DNA of 64,000 nt from Nymphaea colorata (Eukaryota > Streptophyta > Magnoliopsida > Nymphaeales > Nymphaeaceae), in assembly GCF_008831285.2 (NCBI RefSeq), contig NC_045147.1, forward strand, positions 19,906,581 to 19,970,580. The letters run 5' to 3'. The first letter of the stretch is position 1. The number at the start of each line of letters is the position of its first letter. The position numbers and the translations under genes are program-made. Shown piece after piece: positions 44,523 to 57,172 of this stretch. The notes under the pieces are model-generated. The model was not told the origin of the DNA and did no database searches. It was given only the letters and a program-made list of their open reading frames with translations.

Positions 44523-45510
44523 GGAAGGACCGACTTTTCTGAAGTCGTTTATCTTCTCCTCACTGTTACAAACTTACAACAGTGCAAATGTCCAGCATCT
44601 AAAGAATCCTTGGGATCTTGAAAAGTCTATATGGCTGGGATCTTTAATTTCACTTTAAATGCATGACCTTTGTGGGGATTCTGCAGTTAATAATATTGCT
44701 TCACTGCTTTGTGGTATGGGCAGAATGGCATGTCTGCCTGGTTCTCAAACTGGACTTTATGTCAGGCTTGACTGGGTAAGGTGAATGCATCGGTACCAGT
44801 ATATGGTTTCATAATTGAAGCTTAGTATTTTAGCCAGAAAGAGATATTAAATTAGTGGGGCTCCTTCCAGCTGCAGACTTAAAGATGACATGATTCAATT
44901 CATTATTTTACTCTTAGGGAGGTAAGCAGAAGGCAAAACCAGATCAGATTATGACAAAAGGCACACCATGGGTACTCCCTGAGTATTGAACTCGACCTGC
45001 TCTTACTGACTCCAAAAGTAAGTTGAGATTGAAGAGAATTACAACAAAACTACTCGCAGTAGAAGCAAGAAAAAGCAGACTTGCAGATGTTATAAATATA
45101 GACAACTGGCATAGGGCATGGTAAACGTACATCTTTTGGACAACCTAATTCTCAACACATTTGGAGTAGAAAGGACATGGACTCATTAAAATTCTGCTAA
45201 AGAACTTGAACTAATTTAGGGAACTTGCCCATACAAAGTATGCAATTGACGAAATGACTGTAAGCTTATAAGTTAGATTCTTGTTGGTCCTTTAAAAACT
45301 AAAATCTTGAAGCAGATGGTCTGGTCCGAGCGTAAGGTAGGTCAAACCGAGATGGAGCCCAAGCCAACAATTAAGCAAGTGAAACTTGTTTGACTTTCTT
45401 AAGTGGAACCTTAATTGAAGTATTCTAAGTGGAAACACTTTGTGTATCAATTCGAATGTATCATATCATTTTAGAAATCTTCAAACCTGCCATGTTGAAG
45501 AGTCTCGATT

Positions 45511-45580
45511 CCATCCCCAAAAACCAACAAAGAAGAGACCACATACCATCCCCAAAAACCAACCAAGAAGAGATCACATA
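45511..45580. repeat. 35-bp tandem duplication
   Basis: CCATCCCCAAAAACCAAC followed by 'aagaagaga.cacata' occurs at 45511 and again at 45546. Confidence 0.9.
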
Positions 45581-47598
45581 ATCTCCGAAATAACTCTTGG
45601 AAAGATGTCTATTAATTTGAAGATATCTTTTGTGATAGAGGTGCCATTGTGAGCATCAATAATGTGTAAATTTGGCTTATGTCCCCATGTGCATAAGAAA
45701 TTATTCTTATAAACATGTGGGCCTTCTTCTGGATCCAGATCATTTATAGATTTCATTCACACTCTTGCATGCCTGATGGAAGAAATTCAACCAAGGATTT
45801 GGCCCATGCCAAAGTTATTTGTCCACTAGATCTCAGTTGAGGTCCAATCTGGTGCCAGCTGAATTCATGGCTTGAATATGTGCATACCAACTGGAGATCT
45901 CTCAATATTTGACCACATGATGGAATATCTAGTCTTACCTGAAAAATTGGAAAAAAGAACAAAGAAAAGTATACGCACATAATAACGTTTTATCTCAAAT
46001 TTCACTGTACAGACGACAAGTGCTCGTAATGGACCAAGATGATCAGTCTGTCACGGGTTCGACTATTATGGATGTCGACGTTTGGAAAACTGAAGCAAGG
46101 TGTACCCAATACTCAATTCGATTTTGAAAAAAGAAGGTGAACCTCAAAAGTCTTAACCATTAAGACTTGAGTTTCCTGTAACTTTGTTCAATAGAGGATG
46201 TCATTACACTCATCAATATATTCATTTATAATCTTGCCCAAGGAATTTGACCACAAAAACTCAAGAACAAGTGAAGTTGAGAGAGTAGGTTACCAGTCAA
46301 CACATGCTGGTGCTATATATACAGAGGATGGACTTGTGAACATTGGAAAATACAGGAGAAAGCAAATGGGCAGGATGCAGGACGGAAGTTTTGCTCTATC
46401 TGACCTATAGATCAGATGTTTAACCTTTCAGTTGATCAAGATGCAGGACGAAAATTGTGCTGTTTTTAACCTACAGATCGGACAGTAGATCCAGACTGGT
46501 ACTGGAGATGTTCAATTGTGATATATGTCTTAGTTCATGAAAGGTGACTCTTTGGAACATGTAGATATTGGATTTTGCTAACCATTTGCTTATTGAATTC
46601 AGTCTCTACATTCATTGAAAGATATTTCAGTCGATTTTTAGTTATCCAATACGATTGCATCTATATTTTTTTGCCAAAACTCAATACAGAAGCAAGAATC
46701 TGCTTGGACAAGTCCCATGTTACCTGCGCCAAATAAATTTTCCTCACCAGTAACTGTAGTTAGTATATTTGTTTTCTCGACATGAATTAAACGTGAAATT
46801 CTCTTATAGCTGTCATTGGAAATGACATGACACTTGAAAGTGGATAGCCTTCTGTAATTTTCGGCCACATGCTATTTTCAAATTAGTCCCTATTTTATGA
46901 GAATTGGCATTACTCGTTCCAGACTCAACGAATCTATTTCTATGTTTACATTAGTGGTCTCAGATACCATTGGAGTTAATTTTGCCAATGCAAACTGTTT
47001 GTTCGGATAAAATGATATTATTATCCATGGCAAGAAAAGGGGCGAGTACTTGCAAAAAAGGCATACAGTAATTTGATTAAAGAATGAGCTCATTTTTCTG
47101 TCAACGCAAACTACTAGTTATGGTTAAAATAACGAAGAACGTCGGCTTAAATGTCAAGGATGGATTCGTCAATCACAATGAGAAGGGATACCCGTCAATT
47201 TTCTATATCAGGAATCATTTGGTAAAGTATAGATACTGCTTAACATGTTTGTATGATACACCTCTGGGGGAAAACAGGCGGTTCACATCATACTTTACAT
47301 CTCCATAAGTATGTCGAATAAAGAAGCCAATAGTTCATGTGATATGTTGCGAATCCGTGTCACAATCCAGTGCCCTGTAAACTTTGCTTGCATCTTTGTG
47401 AGAGAGAGAGAGGGGGTGAGAGAGTGAGAAAGGTGAATAGTTTATTTAGACATCTCCAACAGCTCAACACGTATATCCAACCCCCACATTGATGCTTCTG
47501 CCTTCCCTATACTTTATTCACGGGTCCGCCTTCTTACCACCTTCTTCTTTTGAATAGTTTTTTCAGCAGAACCAACGAGAAGAGACTAATGGCCCTGC

Positions 47599-47606
47599 TA
47601 TAAATA
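47599..47606 (+). promoter_or_regulatory. TATA box of the BAG gene
   Basis: TATAAATA in the context GCTATAAATATTC, a consensus plant TATA box. Transcription from ~47635 would give a leader of about 250 nt before the ATG at 47889, with upstream ATGs at 47718 and 47759. Confidence 0.6.
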
Positions 47607-47888
47607 TTCAGCCGTCCACCCCTATATAGCATCTGCAGCGGCAGTGAAAAAACATCTCTTTGCAAGGTTTTCCTGTTCTAGAGTGGGGCCACCATTAAAA
47701 GGAAAAGAAAAGGTAATGTTCCCTTGGTTTTTCTCCAGTATCTTTTTTTCACACCATATATGTGATCAGGCGCTCAATACCCACAAATCTACCTGATCAT
47801 CAGACGCCTTCAGTAGTGTTCGTTTTCTCTGTCCACCAAGTTTTTAGTTGGGGAAGTTGTCTTTGGTGATTCTGAACAACTACTCAGT

Positions 47889-50800
47889 ATGCACAGGTCG
47901 AACGCCATAAGGGTTTCTCAGAAAGCTGGTGAAGACATAGACTGGGAATTGAGGCCAGGAGGAATGCTTGTTCAGAAGAGGGATGATGGGGTGCTGTCCT
48001 CTGGGCCTCTGATAAGGATCAAGGTCTCTCATGGCAATTACCAACATGAGATTAGTATACCTGCTCAGGCTACTTTTGGTATTATTTTCCACTTGTTTTT
48101 TTTTGTTTTCTTTTCTCTGTAAGCTGATTAATGGGCGTAGTTTTTTTTTTTTGATAGGTGATAGGGAGTGGTATATATATTCAATCTGTGGGTAGTTTTT
48201 AGTTAATTCATTTCTGTTTTCTTCCTTTTTCTTCTTCCTGTCTGGCGTTGTGAGGTTTCTCTTTTGGAGTGATGGATGAAGTTTTCCCTTTTTGGGGCTT
48301 TTCTTTCCAACCAAGTGAGGGTGTTGTTATTTTACTTTCATTTTCCTTTTCAATTTGCGTCAGTCGGTGAGTACGCTTTTCTTGTTTGTGTTTGAAGTTA
48401 TAGCATCTTGGTGTTTTGTCATTTTCCCCATCTGAATTGCAGAGGAAGGCAAATTTGGCCCTATTGTTTCTTTTGTTTTATTATCTGGAAGATAGATGCG
48501 TATATGCTGAATAAATCATTTTTGTTGGTTTTCAATTTCTGGGATGTTTTTTGGTTATTTACTGTATCATTTTATTTTTAATTAAATGTCAGGGGATCTG
48601 AAGAAGGTGGTTGCCCAGGAGACGGGATTAGAACCTCAAGAACAGAGGCTTTTATTCAGAGGCAAAGAAAAGGATAATCATGAGTGTTTGCACATGGTTG
48701 GGGTCAAGGACATGTCGAAGGTGATTCTTTTGGAGGACCCTGCAAGCAAAGAAAGGAAATTGGAGCAAATGAGGAAGGATCAGGGGATTTCCAGTGCCTG
48801 TGAGGCTGTTGGACAAGTTAGAGGACAGGTTGATAAGCTCTCGGAAAAGGTAGCCATTGTTTATCTCTAGTCCTGGAATTTCCTCCCTGTTTCTGAGGTT
48901 AAGAGAGGGCTACTGCTGCGGTTGGTGTTTTTTTTGTTGCATATAGCGCCAAGGTGTGCTTGACAGCTTCTACTGGTGAATATTTTCTCAAAAAACTGTT
49001 AAAATCGTTCGTTCCAGGTCGCAGCCTTGGAGGGGGCAGTGCGCGGTGGCTCGAAGGTGGCCGATAAGGAATTTGTGGTGTTGACGGAAATGTTCATGGT
49101 CCAGCTACTGAAGTTGGACAGCATTGAGGCTGAAGGAGAAGCCAAAGTGCAAAGAAGAATAGAGGTAATTTTCTGAAAATTGTAGCAATATTTAGTTCTT
49201 TGCTACTCTGTTACTAACAACACCTTGGATGATAAGTTGGGCTTCTTTCTGTCAGGTGGTAGTAGAAATAATAACAACAACAACAATTGATATTCTCACT
49301 GCTTATTTTTTCCTCTTTTGTGTCCTTGATATTGAGCTTTTCTATGCTTGTTTTTGTTCACCGTAGAAGGCCTGACAAGCTGGACATGGTCTATAGCTTC
49401 AAAAAGTTGCTGGAATGAGGCATCTGGCTTTTGACTCTTGCCTAGATCAGCTTTATAAACGATATCTTGACCTCATAAATCTACTTGGGATGCATCCTAT
49501 AATCATCATTCGCATTTTATGTGGCCTTTTCTGAGGAAGATCATTATAAGGTTGAAAATTACGACTTTGGTTAGGCCTTTTTTGGGAAAGGTTCGACTTA
49601 TTACTTGGCATCACATGCAGCACAATTTTCCCTTTCTGTGAGATGAATCAGCCAAGGTGTGTGTATTTTTACCAGGTTGCTTCCTAGATCACATTTTGGG
49701 GACTTTGAATTTTGAAAAACAGAACTCTTTGTGCTAGATGGTCAAACTTGCTACTTGATGTTTTTATTATAATTACTGAAAGCAGGAAGATTGGTATTCT
49801 CTCCCATTATTTATTTAATTTATGATACGATGAATAAGGAATTTTATACGATTTAAGCTCACATTTTCTCTGGATCCTGCGTTTTACCTGCATTCTTTCT
49901 AGTTCTCTTGGTGTAGTTATAATTAATTGAATTAATTGGATTTTTATGACTTTGTTTCTGAAACTGACACGCTGTGTAATGTAACTGTTATTTCTATTTC
50001 TATCTTTGCTTTGTTTTTTGCAAATGTCTATTTTGTGAGATATGATTTGTCTGTCCTGCAATATGTCTAGCCATATTATCATATGAAGGTCTAAGAATGT
50101 GCTATAGTAGCACCACTGCAATTGCTTGCATATGGTGTCTTCAAAGTCCATCAGTATCATCAATTTTGTAGAAGCTACCGAGACTCACTGATGGTAAGAC
50201 AGCATAGTAGGCGTATGTGGAGAAAATTAGAAGTGTTTTTGTAATGGATTTGTAGCAGATGAACTTTCCTTATTTGTTCTTTCTTCGGTGACTGTAGTTG
50301 GAGAATGCACTTGAATGATTTTGCTTCTTTGAGATTTCTAAAGTTGGTGATAAGAGAAATGATGGTTGTTGTCATTTCTTGCAGTTAATGCATATGATTG
50401 GAAATTCTGGAAAAACTACTATTACTTTTCTATAATAGTTCACAGTCCCTGCATGCCATGGTTGGCAAAAAAAATTCATGCTGTTTCCTATAATTGCACG
50501 GAAAATTGTCATGTTCCCTCCTGTTGATCTGTAAGTTAAAAATTGACTAACTTTATAAGCTAATAAAATACAAAATTGTTCCTGTGCATTATTTGCCCTA
50601 GAGGCACCAATTTGTCTTCGATTTGTCCTTCCTTGGAAATGATACCCATGGTTCCCTTTGGCCTGTTGCTGTGCACATACATGCATGCAGTAGCGGAGCC
50701 AGAAAAATTCGCAGGATTTAAAACTACTCAAATATGGTGCGGCACTTATATATATATAAGAATAAATATTTAAGATTTCCATTTAAAAATAAAAACTTTT

Positions 50801-51879
50801 AAGAGACTGGTGGCTACGCCACTGCATGCATGTATGCATGTATGGCACGTGCATAAACAATTAAACACATACATGTGCTTCTGCATGCATTATCTCGTAA
50901 TTTTTGTCAAGCAGCCTATCAGAACCAAGAAATGTCTGATAGTCCTAACAATTGATATCAAATATTCCCCCCGTAGGCTTCTTATGTTTCGGTTTCTTCA
51001 TAGCCCTAGTAGTATCCATTTGGATAGACAAAGTAGAGTCGCACGCAAGGACATTATAACTGCTAATGATATTCCCTTTGTTTATGCTTTCAGCATTTTT
51101 TTAAGAAAAGGAAAAGACTTCAGATTTTATGATAAATGCCATAGTTTTCAAGGTGTTCCTGATGTTCATGCAAGTATACTAAAGTTTTTAATTGTTAACG
51201 AAAGAGTTACAGCGAAGTTATCTCCTTGCTTACAAAATGAAGCTATTCTGGTGTTCTCTTAGTTTGTGCTTTAGACCTTTTCAGAGATAGGAAGGGACTT
51301 CAGGTGTTATGATAAATGAGCATGTATTAATAATTTAATATGCGTTCATGATATTACCGTAGAGATATTTTGTTGGGCTTCGACCTTTTCAGAAATGGAA
51401 AAAACTCTTGATGTATGAAATAATATATGTTTTCGTGATATTTCTGTGTTTTTCTCCTGTGGAGAGAGAGATGGAGAACTCTTGGTGTTACGATGAATAA
51501 GCCATATATTTAAATGTTCTTCTTACTAATGTAGATATTAGTTTTTCTGGAGATATATGATGTGATAAAAATCCGTGAATGAAGACTTTCATTTGTGGAA
51601 AATGACTTGCCTACATCAATGCATTCAATTCAACGGTTTTTGAAATGAGTTCCAGTTCCTGTCTTGTAAATTGTTTGGTTTGGTCTTGTCCCTGAGCAAG
51701 TGTTCGTTGTCGACCCTGTGCCTTCTCTGTCCTTATGTGGCGTTATTCTTATTGACTGTGCTTATCATGTATGTATATACTTGAAGTTTTTATCTCTTAT
51801 ATACCCTTACCCCATTTCACATGGGTGTGAGTACAGTGCAGGTATGGGCGTGGGTGCCAAACATGTGTGCGAAGCATTT

Positions 51880-51922
<43 letters not shown>

Positions 51923-52749
51923 GTATGTATGTATGTATATAATAACAATAAAATTTTCACCAAACAAATACATATGTTCATTCTTTATATAAAAATGTGA
52001 GTGTGCCATGTCCAAGCCCTAACCATAGTGGCAGTCATGTCCAGCCGGGCCAACACATGTTTTGTGCCCTTCCAGGGGTGTCCATGTGGCATGGTATATT
52101 TTGTACCTAATCTATAGGATGAGTTCAAAATTATAAACTTTAAAATTCAATAGAAAGTTTAAATTTTAAACTCAAATGTAAGATTTATTCTATTAAGCAT
52201 TTGTAAGAGCAGTTCTTTCTGGATTACCCTGTTGCCTTGCTCATCAAAAGCAAAATTCTTTTAACTACTACGCTTAATCTAAGAACCTTATGTTGGTAAC
52301 CTGAATTAATGTTGGTGAGGAGCATTTCTTGAGGCAGGAGCATTCACGATATGTAATTTACTGATAGAAGCTTAACCTGCAAAACATCAGTAAATGAGAG
52401 TGATTTCATTGGGTCAGTTATGACTGGAACAGTTACTCAGTTGTTATTTATGATGAATGATTCATAGTATGGGGCTCTGCTTGAGAGGTATGATCTGTAT
52501 TAGCTAATTTACTTCCTAATTCCTGAATCTTCACTTGTTATGTTCACTCAGGTGCGCAGAGTCCAGAACTTTGTGGACACACTCGATATGCTCAAGGCAA
52601 GAAATGCTAACCCATTCAGCTGCAGTAGCAACACTGTCTCCGTCACAACCAAGTGGGAGACATTTGGCTCTGGTGTTGGAAGCTTGAGTGCTCCACGTCC
52701 AATGTCATCCTCAACAAAGATAACCCAAGACTGGGAACAGTTTGAATAG
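47889..52749 (+). CDS. BAG4: BAG-family co-chaperone with ubiquitin-like domain, BAG4-like
   Basis: Four exons, 47889-48078, 48593-48849, 49018-49164 and 52552-52749, encode 263 residues with consistent phases and GT-AG introns. Plant BAG1-4 proteins bind Hsp70/Hsc70 through the BAG domain, act as nucleotide exchange factors and carry a ubiquitin-like domain linking to protein turnover (family knowledge). The N-terminus has the conserved block ELRPGGMLVQKRDD (20-33). Ubiquitin-like domain ~42-112: IRIKVSHGNYQHEISI, ATFGDLKK, QRLLFRGKEK, VGVKDMSKVILLEDPA. BAG domain ~130-215: VDKLSEKVAALE, LLKLDSIEAEGEAKVQRR, EVRRVQNFVDTLDMLK. The C-terminus TKWETFGSGVGSL and ITQDWEQF resembles Arabidopsis BAG4 rather than BAG1-3. 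The last intron (3387 bp) holds a hAT-type MITE, a (TA)n tract and degenerate repeats. Isoform assignment is by remembered sequence. Confidence 0.94.
50688..50824. mobile_element. hAT-type MITE in BAG intron 3
   Basis: 137-bp non-coding element. Terminal inverted repeats are CAGTAGCGGAGCCA (50688-50701) and TGGCTACGCCACTG (50811-50824), matching in 12 of 14 positions. Perfect 8-bp direct repeats CATGCATG lie at 50680-50687 and 50825-50832, the size expected for hAT insertion. Confidence 0.85.
51882..51916. repeat. (TA)n microsatellite in BAG intron 3
   Basis: About 17 TA repeats followed by 'tgtatatgtatgtatgtatg'. Confidence 0.93.
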
Positions 52750-53918
52750 AAATCCTTGGACTTATATAAATCCTGTTTATTCAGCATTATACCATTTCGG
52801 TGAGGCACTCAATTTGAACACTGTTGCTAATTGATGCCATTGACTCTGTGGCCGTGCCCTGCATTAGTCTGTGTTCAAGAAACATAACTCTTGTTCATAT
52901 GTGGACTTCCATACTTTTGAGCCCGTTGTTCTAGCTTTGAGAATATATCAATATTCTGAAATGCATTATACTCATGTTCAGAAAGTGTTTACAGTTAATT
53001 TGTCAATGAATCCTTTCTTCAATCTTTAATGCATGGTTGTTCCCTGATCAGAATTTGTTGGCGCCGCGTCTCTTCTGCATGTCTTCATGGGCTACATCAT
53101 CTCCACATGATTTCTTCCTCTTTACATTTCTGAGTGCCAATAGCCAGTAAGAGAATCCAAGAAAGGGATGCAGGCCCTCAGGACAGAATTACGGACAATG
53201 AAGATGCCGTGGACTGTGGATGCACAGTCGGAATGAACATCTGGTTCTAGTCGCATTCTGATTTAAATTTTATTTTTTTAAAAACAGAATTCAGATTTGA
53301 CTAAGTATCTGTTTATATGTAATCGGTCGGTTTCAAGTAGACATTTGATTCAAATTTGAAGTCATGAATTGGAATTGGAACCACCCAGAACCCCATTTGA
53401 CTAGGAAAATTCAAAATCTTGTAGATATATTGCAGTTATTTCTTGCTTTTGAAGTTTTTTTTTTTTTTTTGTAGGTATTGCCCAGTTTTCGAAATTCTGA
53501 GATGAGAAGTTTTTCTTACTTGTCCTACAAGAAATGTCTACTACCATCTTGCCCTTCAAGAAAAAAAAAAAATAGAGAGAGAAAATAAACATGATAAGAT
53601 GTTTAATTTCCACTGTTACAGTAAGCCAAACTTGACTTCTTATTTTTGCGACAATGATTTTCGAGTGACCGTCACAAAATATTTTGGCAGTTTTCTATTT
53701 CGTGTGCCATCTCCTTGCTGCTTGTCAAGGACGGGCGGTTGTCTCCAGTTCTGCGTAAGGAAACCCTTAATTGGTACCATGCTTCTGCAGCCGCCCATGT
53801 GAGACCAATTAAATTGTTCTTTTGGGGCACTCGAAAATAGGAACACTGCATCTGCCTTTTTCATGAACTTTCGTAAATTCATGACATTCAATGCAGTTTT
53901 CATGTTACCAAATATTCC

Positions 53919-54054
53919 AAGGACGTTTGGTGTTATGAACAACTTGTGAGTGTTTGACGAATTTATTTCAAAGATTAAGCAGATTCTTCTAAATCTGCAC
54001 CAATCTTTTGGATACATTCATGGTTACATGGTATTCCTAATGCCAAACACCCCT
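53919..54054. mobile_element. Possible Tourist-like MITE
   Basis: Left end AAGGACGTTTGGTGTTA and right end TAATGCCAAACACCCCTT are imperfect inverted repeats; adjacent internal 'tgaac'/'attc' extend the similarity weakly. TTA follows the right end but TTC precedes the left, so a target duplication is not clean. Confidence 0.5.
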
Positions 54055-54874
54055 TTAGGACTGTTATAATGGAAATAGTTTGCTACTGTCACATGAAATA
54101 TTAGCGCATATTCTTAAAACACTTTGTTATAGTATTTCGTGAACCAGCCAATCTTTCAAACAGATTTACGAAACAGTATTTTTCTCTTTTTCTTCATTTG
54201 TAGCTACCAGCTGCAGTTAACCTCCATTTTATATTTGTGTCGGATCCCCTTGAGCAGGTGCATGCCACTCCTACTAGATCTTCTCTTAGCTATTTTACAA
54301 ACAAACAGAGTTAGGAGAATTGATAACAATAATAATAGAGCAATTCGACAAAAGCATGATCTGGGGATGGATTGGATAATGGAGACGTGTTGAGTACGAG
54401 TCCATCATCTGTGGAAATTCAACGAACTCAAACACGAAGATGGCCCTTGAATATGCATGAATCGTGGATAACGGGTCCACTTCGAAGTCTTTTATGGCGT
54501 CACTCATTCGGGTCCACGTCGGTTCAAGGTCCGATAATTTGTTTTGGAAAAGCTCATCGACTGGCGCTGAGCAAGACTCGGGCTCTCGCCATCTGCGAGA
54601 TGGACGGCCTTCATTAGCGGGACGGGAGGGTCCTTCCATTTAATAGGCAATGAAAATGTTATCTAATTTGAAACAGCACCACCTGACTTGACGCGTCTAG
54701 CACGTAATATTGGTCCCTCCTACCCTTCATATGAATAGTCCAATATATATATGTATATAATTACTTATTTAGAATCGTCCAAGGCTATTTGATGGACGGA
54801 CAAAAAAAAAAACAAAGTATTTATCATCTAGTATTACTTTACATATTTTTTTTTTTCTTTTTTCAATACTTTAC

Positions 54875-54878
<4 letters not shown>

Positions 54879-54911
<33 letters not shown>
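54879..54911. repeat. (TA)16 microsatellite
   Basis: TA tract of about 33 bp. Confidence 0.93.
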
Positions 54912-54914
<3 letters not shown>

Positions 54915-57172
54915 GGTTGAAAAATCAAACAATTGAGAAAAAACCAAGAAAAAAAGTGATGTGTTTTGTCATTTAATAGTAATACATCTCATTTTTTCTC
55001 TATTTTTCTGATAATTGTTCATGGCAATGGATCTCATATCTCTTATAAATGAGTTTGGCTATTTTGGAGAGAGAGAGAGAGAGAGAATTTTTGGTCGGCA
55101 CAGAATTTTGACCATAGTTAAGCAGTAGCTTGTTATTTAACCAGAAGTTAGGGTCCTTTTTGTAATTTCCTGGATATAATACCTCAAGTCGGTCAGCTAT
55201 GGCTGCGCCCAAGGCATGCGGACTTTGGAGACGGCTGGATCGACGCCCCCACGACCCCAACTTGACTTTGACCTACCGTTAGTTTGGGTCCACATCAACA
55301 GGACCTGGCCTGGCCTGGCTGGCTTGCGGGGAAAAGTAGCACCCACTTCTTAGAATGCTGACATTGAGAAACAATGGCTCAGGCCCATCAGGAGGAGCGG
55401 TTTCCTTCCCCAAAGAAGAAGGCAAATTGAATGGAGACAAGAGGCCAACCGGTTCTTCTTAGAGATGAACAAACCACGAAGTCTCTGGATTCAATGAGGG
55501 TTTGGCATAGTTGGTAGAGAGCTAGTCTCTTGTTAGATTTCCAGAAGCATCAACCCTCACCAAGTTCCTCCTCCTCCTCGATTCAATTCAATTTAGTAGT
55601 TTCTGGACAACAAATTAAGCCGAAACTTGGTCAATTTTGCAATCCTGTACAGAAGCGCACGATCAGAAAAAACATTCTCCGGATATCGGAGGCCTCTTTT
55701 GATGTTACGCAACTTTTCCTGACAAGAGCGAACGGATGGGAATCTGCCTAACTCCAACTTTCTATTGAATTCGGAAATCGATTTTGGAGATGGAGTTGCT
55801 TATAAAATATGTTGACGACCTTCCACATATGAGAAGGGAAGGAAGAAGAGAATGCACCTTACATGTGTGGTCGGCACGAGAAAGGGAAGAACAATGCCAG
55901 AGAGAGAACATGCATCTGACAAAGAAATTATATGAGGGAACTGAAATAAGAAAATAGGATACTATACATATTTCAACTCCGACGGTCAGTCTTTCTATGT
56001 CAATCCACATCATTGATCAGAAGATTGGCGTATCAGATTCAAGTCTTCAACACCCAAAATAGATTAAAAAAATGAAACTGAAAGCCATATAGATCCAGTT
56101 ATATATTCCGGTGAATAAAATAGCTGAGAAGTTGACGTTAAGAGGCACAACCTGGATTTGTTTATGGCCTGATAAGAATGTATTGGTGATTAAATGATGA
56201 GCAGCCATCTATTGCTTCCAGGAGCAGGTAGCATCCTCTTTTGACTTTTACGGATGTTTCAGATTGCGCAACACTGGTTTCCGAAAGAGTATGTTCTTAT
56301 TGAACATCTAGAAGCAATATGGCAGGCAATTCATGATTCAATCCGCATCTTGGATGCTTTAAAAATCCGCCCCTTACTGTGAATCTTTCATAACATTTTT
56401 GTATTCTGCAAGTAACAATTTTTTATATCTATCTGTAAACGTACAAGGGGTTTAAAAAATGCCTCACATCGGGCTAGGTTTGGAGCTTCAGAGAATCTGC
56501 AAAGTATTGAATATTCTTTCGCTGGAATAAAAACTTAGTGGGGGGTATGTGATTTACAAAGCCCTATTCTGGAGAGAAATTTACGATCTTCACCAACCAT
56601 TTTCATGATCGATGGTTAAATTTACAAGCATCAGTCGTGTGTTTTTTTGTTGAATCTCGCAGGCATTGAGATCAGTTGGACGAAACTGATTGAGGGTGAG
56701 GATATGAGATCCCTTTGAAAATGTGATTTGATGGATGACGGAATCTGCTTTTGCAAATTGATTTTCTGAAGAGTTGCAGGGGTTTGGGAATGCGTTTGAG
56801 TACCAACATAAAAGAGCAGGGTCTCTTTGATGAGAGCTATTCCATGGACTTATCAGAAATGAGACCCTGCATCGGAAACAGTGTTTTCTTTTACCTTTGT
56901 TCTTTCAGCCGGAAGAAATCAGTTTAGGAAGTGAATTGCAGTAACTGCACGTTTGTGTCTTAATCCTAAAAGGGCATCAAATTACCACAGAAAACAAGAG
57001 CTAAGAAATCAAATTTCGCAAAAACTCGAAAGCTCTGGGTCTGTGTACATACTGTGCGTTCTCTTTAAGGCACCATATGGACACCGCATGCCTTTCAAAG
57101 AGAAGCGTACAACTTAATACAAGAACTGGACGCGGAAACGACTCCATCACCTTTCATCACTATGAACATAGC

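Larger units (their letters stand above)
38798..47598. other. Spacer between HLS1-type and BAG genes
   Basis: About 8.8 kb, AT-rich. Begins with the HLS1-type 3' UTR. Frames at 41514-41837 and 42621-42905 are unrecognised and look like chance. A hAT-like fragment and a tandem repeat are listed separately. I see no gene. Confidence 0.55.
52750..57172. other. Spacer between BAG and AMT2-type genes
   Basis: Contains the BAG 3' UTR at the left and the AMT2 3' UTR at the right, which is convergent. One likely MITE and microsatellites, no recognised gene. The minus frame at 54295-54639 and the plus frame at 55530-55751 show no family motifs. Confidence 0.55.
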
